A stretch of 64,000 nt of DNA from Arthrobacter ulcerisalmonis (GTDB lineage Bacteria > Actinomycetota > Actinomycetes > Actinomycetales > Micrococcaceae). Below are positions 45,464-55,092 of the stretch, piece after piece. The position numbers were made by a program, and so were the translations under genes. The stretch's first letter is position 1, and each line of letters begins with the position of its first letter. The notes under the pieces were generated by a model. It ran no database searches, had not been told where the DNA came from, and was given only the letters and a program-made list of their open reading frames with translations. The stretch lies in assembly GCF_900609065.1 (NCBI RefSeq), contig NZ_UXAU01000023.1, positions 23,501-87,500 of the forward strand, given 5' to 3'.

Positions 45464-46228
45464 CTACGCGCCGGATTTGCCGGTCACGCGCCTCTTGGCG
45501 AGCAGCCACAGCAGCACCCACGGTTCGCCGAAAACCCGGTAAGCCACCCGCTGGGGGTGCAGGACCAGCCGCCACGCCCATTCCAGGCCCAGCCGGCCCA
45601 GCCAGCGAGGGGCCAGCTTCTGCGCGCCAGCCAGCTGCTCGATGGCGCCGCCTACGGCGCAGTACACCGCCGGCGGGAGTTCGGCCAGGCGACGCTGGAG
45701 CACGTCTTCCTGCAGCGGCATGCCCAGGCCCAACAGGACCAGCTGAGGTTGCTGCTCGTGCAGCCAGGCCACCGCTGATTCCTCGAGCGCAGCGTTCCAG
45801 TCAGCGCCGCTGAAGCCAGCCACCGTTGCGCCCGGCACAATTCCTGCCAGCCTGCCAACCGCTGCAGCGTTGGCGTCGGCACCAGCGCCGAGCACGGCGA
45901 TCCGCTCGAGGCCGGCGACGTTACCCAGTTCCGGCAGCCAGTCGGTGGACCCCAGGCGGTAATCCATCACCGGCCCCTGAGCCTTGCCGGTGGTGCCCCA
46001 CAACCAGAGGACGGGAGCGCCATCGAGGAGCACCACGTCGCTGCGTTGATATAGGCCGTTGAAGCCGGCGTCAGACAACGACAGGGTGACGCTGTGCAAG
46101 TTGTGGCCCAACACGGTCCGCGTGGTTCCCTCACTGATGTAGCGGCCCAAGACCGCCACGAGTTCAGGCACCCGTAAGGGCGTGGCGTCGATCCCCAAGA
46201 CGGGAACCGGCTGGCGGGTCAGCGCCAT
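45464..46228 (-). CDS. WecG/TagA/CpsF-type glycosyltransferase
   Basis: A 254-aa enzyme of the family that adds N-acetylmannosamine or related sugars to lipid-linked precursors. VLLGLGMPLQEDVLQRR and CAVGGAIEQLAGAQKLAPRW are the family signature regions. It is encoded beside WecA-like and GT2 genes, which supports a wall polymer pathway. ATG 46228 overlaps the sua5 stop by one base. Confidence 0.88.
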   Translation of the reverse strand: MALTRQPVPVLGIDATPLRVPELVAVLGRYISEGTTRTVLGHNLHSVTLSLSDAGFNGLYQRSDVVLLDGAPVLWLWGTTGKAQGPVMDYRLGSTDWLPELGNVAGLERIAVLGAGADANAAAVGRLAGIVPGATVAGFSGADWNAALEESAVAWLHEQQPQLVLLGLGMPLQEDVLQRRLAELPPAVYCAVGGAIEQLAGAQKLAPRWLGRLGLEWAWRLVLHPQRVAYRVFGEPWVLLWLLAKRRVTGKSGA

Positions 46229-47058
46229 CAGGCTTCAGTCGGCCGCGAGGGTGCCTTGCCCGGTTCAGAGGAGGGGGCTGGGGCGTCGGGAGCTGCTTCC
46301 GCGACGGCCGGCACTTCTACGGCGGGAGTCTCAGCGGCAGCAGCTACAGCCACCTCCGGGACAGTCGTTACCTCTTCGTCCTCGTCAACCGGCGCTTCCT
46401 CGCCAAGTCCCAGCATGGCCGGAACGTAGTACCGGAGCTGGTCCAGGGTGATCGCGCCTTCGCGGACTACCCGGAGCACCGTGCCGGTGGCGTCAACGAT
46501 GGTGGAGGCAACGGCGTCGGTACCTTCCAGCGGCCGGAAGCCGCCCTCAAGGTACACCTCGACGGACTCTGCGAGCTGTTGGCGTGCTTCGGCCGCGGTT
46601 TGGGCGGGAGCCTGGCCGGTGCGGTTGGCTGAGGAAACCGCCAACGGCCCGGTGAGCGTGAGGAGTTCGAGAGCAAGGTCATCGGCCGGCATGCGCAGCG
46701 CAACAGTGCCCTTGGTCTCGCCGAGGTCCCAGTCCAGCGACGGCTGGGCGTGTAGGATCAGCGTCAGACCGCCGGGCCAGAACGCACCCGCGAGCTTGCG
46801 GGCATCGTCGGAGACATCGGTGGCGAGCCCGTCAAGGGCGTTGATCCGCGGGATCAGCACGGGCGGCGGCATGGCACGGCTCCGGCCCTTGGAGGCCAGG
46901 AGGAGGGTGACGGCCTGGGCCGAGAAGGCGTCTGCGGCGATGCCATAGACAGTATCGGTGGGCAGGACCACCACCTGCTTGCTGCTGATGGCTCGCTGGG
47001 CGTGCTCGAGTCCGGCGGCGCGCTGGTCGTCAGTGGTGCAGTTGTACGTTGTGGTCAC
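46228..47058 (-). CDS. L-threonylcarbamoyladenylate synthase
   Basis: A 276-aa Sua5/YrdC/YciO-family enzyme, which makes the threonylcarbamoyl adenylate used for t6A37 of ANN-decoding tRNAs. VVVLPTDTVYGIAADAFSA, then RAMPPPVLIPRI and VSSANRTGQAPAQTA are family motifs. The enzyme part ends near residue 215, and the remaining ~60 residues are an Ala/Pro/Glu/Val-rich tail (DEDEEVTTVPEVAVAAAAE) not needed for the known reaction. GTG 47058 is the start. It lies 12 bases after prmC. Confidence 0.9.
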   Translation of the reverse strand: MTTTYNCTTDDQRAAGLEHAQRAISSKQVVVLPTDTVYGIAADAFSAQAVTLLLASKGRSRAMPPPVLIPRINALDGLATDVSDDARKLAGAFWPGGLTLILHAQPSLDWDLGETKGTVALRMPADDLALELLTLTGPLAVSSANRTGQAPAQTAAEARQQLAESVEVYLEGGFRPLEGTDAVASTIVDATGTVLRVVREGAITLDQLRYYVPAMLGLGEEAPVDEDEEVTTVPEVAVAAAAETPAVEVPAVAEAAPDAPAPSSEPGKAPSRPTEA

Positions 47059-47070
47059 AGGCCCATTCTT

Positions 47071-47943
47071 TCACTTCAAAGTGTGCGGATGCTCCAAGAG
47101 GGCGCTGGTGGCGCGCTCCTTACCGTTGAGGTCCAGATGTGTTTCGATGCTCCGCCACATTCCCTGCCGGTCCAGCATCGCGGCGATCCAGCCGGCCTGC
47201 ACCTCGGCGTGTTCCATGACAAAGTAGCCCCCTGGCCGCAGCAGCCGGGCAGCTGAGGTGGCGGCCGCCGTCGGGAGTTCCATGCCATCCGCTCCCCCGC
47301 CGTACAGAGCCTCGGGTGGGTCGTGGAGGAACACTTCGGGTTCGTGCGGAACGGCGTCGGCGGGAATGTACGGCGGGTTGGACACCACGACGTCGAAGGT
47401 TCCGTTGAGTTCAGGGAGGGCCGTTCGGAGATCCCCCAGGACCAGGTGGACGCCCAGGGGCTGCAGGTTCTTGGCTGCCCAGGCGTGCGCGAAGGCGCTG
47501 AACTCGACGGCGTGCACCTCGGCGCCAGGCACCTCGGCCGCCAGTGAGCCGGCAATGGCTCCGGACCCGGTCCCCAGGTCCACGATTTTAGGCTGCGACA
47601 CACCCTTGAGGTGGTCGATGACCAGCTGGACCACCGACTCAGTTTCCGGACGCGGGATGAACACGCCCGGCCCCACGGCCAGCTCGAGGTAGCGGAAATA
47701 GGCCACGCCGGTGATGTGTTGCAACGGTGTCCGCGCTGCCCGCTCGGCCACCAGTGCTGCGTATCCTTCCGGCGCCGGCGTATCGCCCAGCAACAGGGCC
47801 CGAAGCCGGCCGAGCCCCACCTTCAGCAGGTGATCCGCCAATAGTTCGGCGTCTACGCGCGGACTGGGAACGCCGGCGTCGGCAAGGATGGCGGTAGCTT
47901 CGGTGACTGCGGCAGCCAGCGTCTGGCCGGGGGCAATGCTCAT
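47071..47943 (-). CDS. prmC: release factor glutamine methyltransferase
   Basis: A 290-aa SAM-dependent N5-glutamine methyltransferase that methylates the GGQ motif of release factors. VDLGTGSGAIAGSLAAE is the SAM site, and NPPYIP is the catalytic motif for glutamine methylation. PRPETESVVQLVID is also characteristic. It is encoded just after prfA, one of its substrates, with 12 bp between them. Confidence 0.95.
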   Translation of the reverse strand: MSIAPGQTLAAAVTEATAILADAGVPSPRVDAELLADHLLKVGLGRLRALLLGDTPAPEGYAALVAERAARTPLQHITGVAYFRYLELAVGPGVFIPRPETESVVQLVIDHLKGVSQPKIVDLGTGSGAIAGSLAAEVPGAEVHAVEFSAFAHAWAAKNLQPLGVHLVLGDLRTALPELNGTFDVVVSNPPYIPADAVPHEPEVFLHDPPEALYGGGADGMELPTAAATSAARLLRPGGYFVMEHAEVQAGWIAAMLDRQGMWRSIETHLDLNGKERATSALLEHPHTLK

Positions 47944-47955
47944 GTCCGGGACGCG

Positions 47956-49029
47956 CTAGTCGCCAATGGCGTCCAGGCGGGCCTGTTCGTCCATTTCGAT
48001 GGCCGACTGGATGACCGGCTCAAGGTCCCCGTTCATGACCTGGTCAAGGTTGTAGGCCTTGTAGCCGGTCCGGTGGTCCGCGATGCGGTTTTCCGGGTAG
48101 TTGTACGTCCGGATCCGCTCCGACCGGTCCATGGTGCGGATCTGCGACTTCCGCTGCGCCGAGTTTTCGGCGTCGATGATCTGTTGCTGGTGCGCCAGGA
48201 TGCGAGCCCGCAGGACCCGCATGCCGGCCTCGCGGTTCTGCAACTGCGACTTTTCGTTCTGCATGGCCACCACGATGCCCGTGGGCAGGTGGGTGATGCG
48301 GACGGCCGAGTCGGTGGTGTTCACGGACTGCCCGCCGGGACCAGACGAACGGTACACGTCGATCTTGAGATCGTTCTGGTTGATATCCAGCTCTTCGGGC
48401 TCGTCCACTTCGGGCAGCACCAGCACGCCAGCGGCGGAAGTGTGGATCCGGCCTTGGGACTCAGTGACGGGAACGCGCTGGACGCGGTGCACGCCACCTT
48501 CAAACTTCAGCCGGGCAAAGACACCCTCGGCAGGATCGTTGGAGCTGCCCTTGACGGCAACCTGCACGTCCTTGTAGCCGCCCAGATCCGACTCGGTGGC
48601 GGAGATGATCTCGGTCTTCCAGCCACGCGACTCCGCGTACCGGGTGTACATCCGCAGCAGATCGGCGGCAAACAGGGCTGCCTCGTCGCCACCTTCACCG
48701 CCCTTGACCTCAAGGATCACGTTACGGGCGTCGTCTGGGTCGCGTGGGATGAGGAGACGGGTGAGCCGCGCCGCAGCTGCCTCGAGGGCAGTCTCCAGTT
48801 CAGGGACTTCTGCGGCAAACTCGGGATCCTCGGCTGCCATTTCCTTGGCGGCGTCGAGGTCCTCGCTGATGCCTTCCCAACGGTGGTACGCCTCAACGAT
48901 GCCGTTGAGCTGGGCCGAACGCCGCCCCAACTTCCGGGCAAGCCGCTGGTCGGCGTAGACAGCAGGATCGCCAAGCTGCGCCTGGATGGCATCATGCTCA
49001 TCGAGCAGTCCCTGTACGGACTCAAACAT
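47956..49029 (-). CDS. prfA: peptide chain release factor 1
   Basis: A 357-aa RF1 that reads UAA/UAG stops. ATG 49029 is chosen because AAGAGG precedes it; the longer frame is not supported. The GGQ motif is in [16 protein letters not shown], and [17 protein letters not shown] and [19 protein letters not shown] are intact. It is transcribed after rho, with two palindromes between them. Confidence 0.97.
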   Translation of the reverse strand: MFESVQGLLDEHDAIQAQLGDPAVYADQRLARKLGRRSAQLNGIVEAYHRWEGISEDLDAAKEMAAEDPEFAAEVPELETALEAAAARLTRLLIPRDPDDARNVILEVKGGEGGDEAALFAADLLRMYTRYAESRGWKTEIISATESDLGGYKDVQVAVKGSSNDPAEGVFARLKFEGGVHRVQRVPVTESQGRIHTSAAGVLVLPEVDEPEELDINQNDLKIDVYRSSGPGGQSVNTTDSAVRITHLPTGIVVAMQNEKSQLQNREAGMRVLRARILAHQQQIIDAENSAQRKSQIRTMDRSERIRTYNYPENRIADHRTGYKAYNLDQVMNGDLEPVIQSAIEMDEQARLDAIGD

Positions 49030-49045
49030 TTTCAGAACCTCTTTC

Positions 49046-49059
49046 GACTTGTACAAGTC
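49046..49059. promoter_or_regulatory. 14-bp perfect palindrome before prfA
   Basis: GACTTGTACAAGTC is fully self-complementary. It lies 17 bases upstream of the prfA ATG and immediately before its ribosome binding site, so it could be an operator or an RNA hairpin affecting prfA translation. Confidence 0.55.
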
Positions 49060-49089
49060 TAGTAATGCACAACGGTGACTTAACGACGA

Positions 49090-49143
49090 ACCGCTCAAAA
49101 TATGCTGGCCCGCATAAGGGCGAGCCAGCATATTTTGAGCGGT
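49090..49143. terminator. 20-bp perfect inverted repeat between rho and prfA
   Basis: ACCGCTCAAAATATGCTGGC (49090-49109) pairs with GCCAGCATATTTTGAGCGGT (49124-49143) around a 14-base loop. It begins nine bases after the rho stop. There is no U-run after the stem, so it could be an unusual terminator, an RNA processing or stability structure, or a repeat element. Confidence 0.75.
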
Positions 49144-49151
49144 GAGCTCAG

Positions 49152-51389
49152 CTATTTGTCGTTGTCCGCCTTGTTACCCAGAGTGGTCTTCTGGATCTGC
49201 ATGAGGAATTCGACGTTGCTTTGGGTTTCCCGGATCTTGTTGGTCAGCAGCTCAAGGCTCTGCTGCGTTTCAAGGCCGGAAAGGACGCGGCGGAGCTTCC
49301 ACATGATCTTGACCTCGTCAGCGGAGAGCAGGTTCTCTTCGCGTCGGGTCCCGGATGCGTTGACGTCCACGGCGGGGAAGATCCGCTTGTCAGCGAGCTG
49401 CCGGGACAGGCGAAGTTCCATGTTGCCGGTGCCCTTGAATTCTTCGAAGATGACCTCGTCCATCTTGGATCCGGTCTCCACGAGCGCCGTTGCCAAGATG
49501 GTGAGCGAGCCACCGTTCTCGATGTTGCGGGCAGCACCGAAGAAGCGCTTCGGCGGGTACAACGCTGCGGAATCCACACCACCGGACAGGATGCGGCCGG
49601 AGGCCGGTGCTGCCAGGTTGTAGGCGCGGCCCAGACGGGTCATCGAGTCCAGCAGGACCACCACGTCCATGCCCATCTCCACGAGGCGCTTGGCGCGTTC
49701 GATCGAGAGTTCGGCAACAGTGGTGTGGTCATCGGCGGGCCGGTCGAAGGTGGAGGCAATGACCTCACCCTTGACGGTGCGCTGCATGTCGGTGACTTCT
49801 TCGGGGCGTTCGTCAACCAGCACCATCATGAGGTGGACCTCAGGGTTGTTGGTGGTGATCGCGTTGGCGATGGATTGCAGGATGAGGGTCTTGCCGGCCT
49901 TGGGCGGGGAGACGATCAAGCCACGCTGACCCTTGCCGATCGGGGCCACCAGGTCGATGACGCGGGGGCCGATCTTCTTGGGATCCGTTTCCAGGCGCAG
50001 GCGCTCGGACGGGTAGAGCGGGACGAGCTTGGCGAACTCGACGCGGTCCTTGAGCTCCTCGGGCGTCTTGCCGTTCACGGACGTGACGCGGACCAGGGCG
50101 TTGAACTTCTGGCGCGCCGACTGCTGGCTGCGGTCCTCGCCGTCACGGGGTGCGCGGATGGCGCCCACCACGGCGTCACCCTTGCGGAGGTTGTACTTCT
50201 TGACCTGCGCCAGGGACACGTAGATGTCGTTGGGGCCGGGAAGGTAGCCGGAGGTGCGGATGAACGCGTAGTTCTCCAGCACGTCCAGGATGCCGGCGAC
50301 GGGCAGAAGGACATCGTCCTCGGTGATCTCGATATCGTCCACGTCCGGACCCTGCGAACGCCCACGACGACGGTCGTTGCGGTCACGGAAGCGATCGTTG
50401 CGGGAGTTGGCGTCCCGGTCCTGGGTGGCGGTCCGGTCGTTGCGCTCCGTGCGATCGTTACGATCGGTGCGGTCATTACGATCCGTGCGATCGTTCCGGT
50501 CCCGGCGCGTGCGGCGATTCCGGCGACTGCCGCCGTCGTTCTCGTCGAGATCGCGGTTGTTCTCGCGTTGGCCGGCGTCGCGGCTGCCGAAGCTGTCGCG
50601 GTTCTCGTTGGCGTCGCGTTGCTGCGAGTCGCGAGTCTGCGTATCACGGGACTGCGAGTCGCGAGCCTGGGTATCGCGGGCGGCGCGGCCGCGGGAGTTT
50701 TCCCGGCGATCACCGCGCTGGCCGGCATCGGCTGCATCGGTGGACGCTTCCGTGCGGGGCTCGGCAACGGACTGCTCGACGGCGGTCTCCGCAGCAGCGT
50801 CCTGGCTGGACGTCGCTGCGGCCTCGCCGCGGCGGCGGTTGCGGGTGCGGGGCTGGCGACGCTCGGCGCTGTCGGTAGCTTCCCCTGCCTGGGCAGCTGA
50901 AGGCTCCGACGCGGTGCGCTCTGCACCTGCGGGCTCGGCGGCAGCGCGCTCCGCTGCAGGTTCGGCGGCGGGTGCCGCGGTGGGCTCAGCGGCAGCCGCC
51001 ACAACGCCGTCGCTGCCTGCGCGGCGGCTCCGGCTACGACGGGCGCGGGTAGGCTCGGCGGGCGCGTCAGCAGCCTGCGGGGCAGGAGCCTGCTTGGCAG
51101 ACGACTGTGCTGCGGCCGCTTCGGGAGCGGCAACGCTCTCGGCAGGCTTCTCGGCAGCCTTGGCGGGCGCCTTGACCACGGGGGTGCCGGCACGGTGCGC
51201 GGAAATGGCGGTCACCAGATCGCCCTTGCGCATGCGCGAGCCGCCAGAGATACCGAGCTGGCTGGCCAGAGCCTGCAGCTGGGCCAGCTTGAGGCCGGCC
51301 AGGCCGCTGCTCTTGGCAGGTGCGGCCGGTGATTCGGCAGCAGAAGATGTTGTGTCCACAGCTGGCAACAGCTCAGTGGTTTCGGTCAC
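49152..51389 (-). CDS. rho: transcription termination factor Rho with long disordered insert
   Basis: A 745-aa RNA helicase from GTG 51389, preceded by GGGGGAAGGA. The N-terminal SAP-like (Rho-N) region is at about 28-66 ([20 protein letters not shown]). Residues about 75-315 form a long Ala/Pro then Arg/Asp/Asn/Glu-rich insert with RDTQ, RDSQ and DRNDRT repeats. The RNA-binding CSD ([20 protein letters not shown]) and ATPase core ([42 protein letters not shown]) follow. Inserts of this sort are known from Micrococcus luteus Rho, where they help act on structured, GC-rich RNA. It ends in front of a 20-bp inverted repeat. Confidence 0.96.
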   Translation of the reverse strand: MTETTELLPAVDTTSSAAESPAAPAKSSGLAGLKLAQLQALASQLGISGGSRMRKGDLVTAISAHRAGTPVVKAPAKAAEKPAESVAAPEAAAAQSSAKQAPAPQAADAPAEPTRARRSRSRRAGSDGVVAAAAEPTAAPAAEPAAERAAAEPAGAERTASEPSAAQAGEATDSAERRQPRTRNRRRGEAAATSSQDAAAETAVEQSVAEPRTEASTDAADAGQRGDRRENSRGRAARDTQARDSQSRDTQTRDSQQRDANENRDSFGSRDAGQRENNRDLDENDGGSRRNRRTRRDRNDRTDRNDRTDRNDRTERNDRTATQDRDANSRNDRFRDRNDRRRGRSQGPDVDDIEITEDDVLLPVAGILDVLENYAFIRTSGYLPGPNDIYVSLAQVKKYNLRKGDAVVGAIRAPRDGEDRSQQSARQKFNALVRVTSVNGKTPEELKDRVEFAKLVPLYPSERLRLETDPKKIGPRVIDLVAPIGKGQRGLIVSPPKAGKTLILQSIANAITTNNPEVHLMMVLVDERPEEVTDMQRTVKGEVIASTFDRPADDHTTVAELSIERAKRLVEMGMDVVVLLDSMTRLGRAYNLAAPASGRILSGGVDSAALYPPKRFFGAARNIENGGSLTILATALVETGSKMDEVIFEEFKGTGNMELRLSRQLADKRIFPAVDVNASGTRREENLLSADEVKIMWKLRRVLSGLETQQSLELLTNKIRETQSNVEFLMQIQKTTLGNKADNDK
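50431..50502. repeat. 18-bp imperfect tandem repeats within rho
   Basis: Four units of 18 bp (50431, 50449, 50467 and 50485) encode the Asp-Arg-Asn-Asp-Arg-Thr blocks of the Rho insert. Each differs by a few bases, and the codon period keeps the reading frame. Confidence 0.8.
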
Positions 51390-51691
51390 GAAGGATCCTT
51401 CCCCCTCGACGGCGCCCGGACTGGAGCCGGGCGCAATGATTTGATCTGGGCTGCAGTTCAGATCTGCAGCCGCGATATTTTCGGCCTTGCCAGTTGATTT
51501 TTTGCGGTCGGCAACGCCGGTAAGAGATACACCTTGCGCCCCACACTTGGGCGGCACGCCGGACTGACACGTCAATGGGCAGTTGAATGCTGCAAATTCC
51601 TGCGACAGACCGAGCAGGTGGCACCAGCATTGATTGTGCAGTACCAGTGCGGCTGGCTACTTTCTGAACCAACGTTTCTGGTAGGCGTCAA
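51390..51691 (-). other. rho 5' leader and promoter region, no gene
   Basis: About 300 bases between rho and thrB. Next to the GTG is the palindrome AAGGATCCTT (51391-51400), which partly overlaps the ribosome binding site. Two further inverted repeats are GCGCCCGG/CCGGGCGC (51412-51434) and GCTGCAG/CTGCAGC (51450-51470). Rho leaders are commonly autoregulated, so these hairpins are plausible control elements. No convincing protein is encoded; a promoter is expected in this region. Confidence 0.6.
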
Positions 51692-52666
51692 TTACCGCCG
51701 GTGCACGTCCACCTTAGCACCTTCAACGTCCACAGCCAGCTTCAGCACGCGCCAGCCAATGTCCTGGCTGTTCTCTGCCGTAGCTGCCTGAATCAGTGCC
51801 AGGACGGCAGCCGCCTCCACCTCGCCGTTGGCCAGCACCAGCACGGTGGGACCGGCACCGGAGACGACGGCGGCATGGCCGGCGGCGCGCAGGGCCCTGA
51901 TCAGTGCGGCGCTGGGCCGCATGGCCTCGGCCCGGTAGCTCTGGTGCAGGTAGTCTTCGGTGCCGGGGAACAGCAATTCCGGATCTGACGTCAATGCGTG
52001 GATGAGCAGGGCAGCGCGGCCCGAGTTCATCGCCGCAGCGTGGTGCCCCACCGATGCGGGCAGCAAAGCCCTGGCAGCTTCAGTGGAGAGCTCGTAGTCG
52101 GGAATGGCAACAATGGGAATGACGCCGCTGGCAACCGTGGCGCACGTGCTGCTGTACCGGTCACTGTCCTGCCACGAGAGCGCCAGCCCGCCAAAGATGG
52201 CCGGTGCAACGTTGTCCGGATGCCCTTCCAGTTCGCTGGTGAGCTGCAGGACCCAGTTCCGGCCCCGGCTGCTGGTGGCAGGTACCAACGCGTTGGCGGC
52301 TGTTACGGCGGCCACGACGGCAGACGCCGACGAGCCAAGGCCGCGGCCGTGCGGGTTGACGTTGTCGGCGATGATCCGCAGGCCGCCGCGACGGAAGCCC
52401 AGGCGTTCAAAAGCTGCATCCATGGCGCGAACCACCAGGTGGCTGGCGTCCTGGGGCAGCGTCTGGGCGCCCTCGCCGCGGAGGTCAAACTCCAAGGCGT
52501 CGCCGTCAAGGGTCTCCACGGTGAGGGTGTCGTGCAAGGCCAACGCCAGTCCAAGGCTGTCGTACCCGGGGCCCAGGTTGGCTGAGGTTCCGGGCACGCG
52601 GACGGTGACGCGCTGCCCGGCCGCAACAGTTTCCAGGACCGGAGCGGCCTGCGAGGTGGTGTCCAC
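51692..52666 (-). CDS. thrB: homoserine kinase
   Basis: A 324-aa GHMP-family kinase from GTG 52666 that phosphorylates L-homoserine for threonine synthesis. VPGTSANLGPGYDSLGLAL is the N-terminal family motif, and PHGRGLGSSASAVVAAV is the GHMP ATP-binding loop. VSGAGPTVLVL is the third motif. It is last in the hom-thrC-thrB set, two bases after thrC. Confidence 0.96.
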   Translation of the reverse strand: MDTTSQAAPVLETVAAGQRVTVRVPGTSANLGPGYDSLGLALALHDTLTVETLDGDALEFDLRGEGAQTLPQDASHLVVRAMDAAFERLGFRRGGLRIIADNVNPHGRGLGSSASAVVAAVTAANALVPATSSRGRNWVLQLTSELEGHPDNVAPAIFGGLALSWQDSDRYSSTCATVASGVIPIVAIPDYELSTEAARALLPASVGHHAAAMNSGRAALLIHALTSDPELLFPGTEDYLHQSYRAEAMRPSAALIRALRAAGHAAVVSGAGPTVLVLANGEVEAAAVLALIQAATAENSQDIGWRVLKLAVDVEGAKVDVHRR

Positions 52667-52668
52667 GG

Positions 52669-53775
52669 CTATTTTTCGTCCAGTCCCAAGGCGGCAGCAA
52701 CAGTGACCACGTCGTTGGACACCTTGACCGGCTGTACTTCAGCGCCATCCTCGGTGCGCAGGGCCCACTGTGGATCCTTCAGCCCATGGCCGGTGACGGT
52801 GATGACGATGGTCTTCCCTACGGGTACTTCATTGGCGGCGTGCTTCTTGAGCAGGCCTGCCACGCCGGCTGCTGAGCCCGGCTCCACGAAGACGCCTTCG
52901 CGGGCGGACAGCCAGCGGTGGGCGTGCAGGATTTCCTCATCCGTGACGGCATCGATCAAGCCGCCGGATTCGTCGCGGGCGTTGATGGCGCCGTCCCATG
53001 AGGCAGGGTTGCCGATCCGGATGGCCGTGGCAATGGTATCCGGTTCGGTGATCGGGTGGCCCGCCACGAACGGGGCCGCACCGGCCGCCTGGAAGCCCCA
53101 CATGGTGGGCGTCTTGGTCGAGACGGCGGGCAGTGTGCCGGCGGTAGCGGACTCGAAGGGCGCCGAGTACTCCTTGTAGCCTTTCCAGTACGCGGTGATG
53201 TTGCCGGCGTTTCCTACGGGCAGGACGTGGATGTCGGGGGCGTCGCCCAAGGCGTCCACAATTTCGAAGGCCCCGGTCTTTTGGCCCTGGATGCGGGCCG
53301 GGTTCACGGAGTTGACCAGGAAGACGGGGTAGGACTCCCCCAGCTTGCGGGCAATGTCCAGGCAGTTGTCAAAGTTGCCGTCAACCTGCAGCAGGGTTGC
53401 GCCGTGGGCAATCGCCTGGCTGAGCTTCCCCATCGAAATCTTGCCTTCGGGCACCAGCACGGCGCACGTCAGGCCGGCAGCCGTAGCGTACGCGGCGGCG
53501 GAAGCTGAGGTGTTGCCGGTGGAGGCGCACACCACGGCCTTGGCGCCGGACTCCACGGCAGCTGTCATGGCCATGGTCATGCCGCGGTCCTTGAAGGAGC
53601 CGGTGGGGTTCATCCCCTCCACCTTCAGGTAGACCTCGGAGCCGGTGAGCTCAGAGAGTTTCTGCGCGTACACCAGCGGGGTACCGCCTTCGCCCAAGGT
53701 GATGACCCGGGTGGCGTCCGTGACGGGCAGACGGTCAGCGTATTCGCGGATAACGCCGCGCCATTGGTGAGCCAC
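52669..53775 (-). CDS. thrC: threonine synthase
   Basis: A 368-aa PLP enzyme that converts O-phosphohomoserine to threonine. [15 protein letters not shown] holds the PLP-linked Lys; [16 protein letters not shown] and [15 protein letters not shown] are the phosphate and PLP binding loops. Start GTG 53775 directly abuts the hom stop. It lies in the order hom-thrC-thrB, the usual arrangement in Actinobacteria. Confidence 0.97.
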   Translation of the reverse strand: MAHQWRGVIREYADRLPVTDATRVITLGEGGTPLVYAQKLSELTGSEVYLKVEGMNPTGSFKDRGMTMAMTAAVESGAKAVVCASTGNTSASAAAYATAAGLTCAVLVPEGKISMGKLSQAIAHGATLLQVDGNFDNCLDIARKLGESYPVFLVNSVNPARIQGQKTGAFEIVDALGDAPDIHVLPVGNAGNITAYWKGYKEYSAPFESATAGTLPAVSTKTPTMWGFQAAGAAPFVAGHPITEPDTIATAIRIGNPASWDGAINARDESGGLIDAVTDEEILHAHRWLSAREGVFVEPGSAAGVAGLLKKHAANEVPVGKTIVITVTGHGLKDPQWALRTEDGAEVQPVKVSNDVVTVAAALGLDEK

Positions 53776-55092
53776 TTAGACTCCTTCTACCCGTAGGACG
53801 GATGTCACTGAATTGACGACGTCCAGGCCCTTGACGGCCTCGACGGTGGCCGCAAGTGCGGCCTCGGATGCGCGGTGGGTGACAATCCGGAGCTCTGCCG
53901 ATTCCTGCACGGAATCGGGTTCGCGGTGGACAGCCTGCCGCAGGGTTTCGATGGAGACGCCGTGCTCGGCAAAGAGCTGAGCGATCCTGGCCAGCACGCC
54001 TGGCTGGTCAGCCACGTCCAGGCCGATGTAGTAGCTTGTCGCGGCGGCGTCGATGGGCAACGCCGGGACGTGACCGGTGGTGGTCTCGGTCCGCTGCGGT
54101 CCGCCCAGGACCAGCCGGCGGGCAGCTGAGACCAGGTCGCCCAAAACAGCAGACGCGGTGGGGGTGCCACCAGCGCCCTGGCCGTAGAACATCAGCTCGC
54201 CGGCGTTTTCCGCTTCGATGAACACCGCATTGAAGGCCCCGCGGACGGCAGCCAGCGGGTGTTCGCGAGGCAAGAGGGTGGGGTGCACGCGGACCGAAAC
54301 TCCCTCGGCGCCGTCTGCGTCGACCAGCTTCTCGGCGATCGCCAGCAACTTGATGACAAAGCCGGCGTCCTTGGCAGCAGCGATGTCGGCTGCGCTGACG
54401 GCGGTGATGCCCTCGCAGTAGACGTTTTCCAGGGCAAACCGGGTGTGGAAGGACAGCGTGGCAAGGATGGCTGCCTTGGCGGCAGCGTCGTGTCCTTCGA
54501 CGTCGGCCGTGGGATCGGCTTCTGCGTAACCCAACCGCTGGGCCTCGGCGAGGGCATCGGCGAACTGCGCACCAGTGGAGTCCATCTGGTCGAGGATGAA
54601 GTTGGTGGTGCCGTTGACAATGCCCAGGACGCGGGTGATCCGGTCGCCGGAGAGGCTGTCGCGGATGGGTCGCAGGATGGGGATGGCACCGGCCACTGCA
54701 GCTTCGTAGGAGAGCTGGACGCCAGCCTTGTCCGCTTCTTCGTAGAGGGTGGGTCCGTCCTGGGCCAGCAGGGCCTTGTTCCCGGTGACCACGCAGGCGC
54801 CATTGCGCAGGGCAGCGAGGATGAGCGTGCGGGCAGGTTCAATCCCGCCCATCAGCTCAATGACCAGGTCGGCGTCCTTGACCAGGGTCTCGGCGTCGGT
54901 GGTGAAAAGCTCCTGCGGCAACTCGACGTCGCGCTTGGTGTCCAGGTTGCGGACGGCAATGCCGCTCAACTGCAGGCGGGCGCCTGTCCGGGCAGCCAGG
55001 GCGTCGGCGTCCTCAAGAAGGATCCTCGCTACCTGTGCGCCCACGTTGCCACAACCCAGAAGGGCCACCTTCAGGGTTCGCATTTCCGTCAT
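53776..55092 (-). CDS. hom: homoserine dehydrogenase
   Basis: A 438-aa enzyme that reduces aspartate semialdehyde to homoserine. VALLGCGNVGAQVARILLED is the NAD(P) Rossmann motif. NGTTNFILDQM, GYAEADPTADVEGHDAAAK (catalytic Lys) and the C-terminal ACT domain (QPGVLARIAQLFAEHGVSIE) are present; the ACT domain gives threonine feedback inhibition in this group. ATG 55092 directly abuts the lysA stop. Confidence 0.97.
   Translation of the reverse strand: MTEMRTLKVALLGCGNVGAQVARILLEDADALAARTGARLQLSGIAVRNLDTKRDVELPQELFTTDAETLVKDADLVIELMGGIEPARTLILAALRNGACVVTGNKALLAQDGPTLYEEADKAGVQLSYEAAVAGAIPILRPIRDSLSGDRITRVLGIVNGTTNFILDQMDSTGAQFADALAEAQRLGYAEADPTADVEGHDAAAKAAILATLSFHTRFALENVYCEGITAVSAADIAAAKDAGFVIKLLAIAEKLVDADGAEGVSVRVHPTLLPREHPLAAVRGAFNAVFIEAENAGELMFYGQGAGGTPTASAVLGDLVSAARRLVLGGPQRTETTTGHVPALPIDAAATSYYIGLDVADQPGVLARIAQLFAEHGVSIETLRQAVHREPDSVQESAELRIVTHRASEAALAATVEAVKGLDVVNSVTSVLRVEGV

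Noticed and set aside
49221..50900. A 559-aa plus-strand frame opposite rho
   Set aside because: Its Ala/Val-rich repeats are a reflection of the repeated Asp/Arg codons of Rho.
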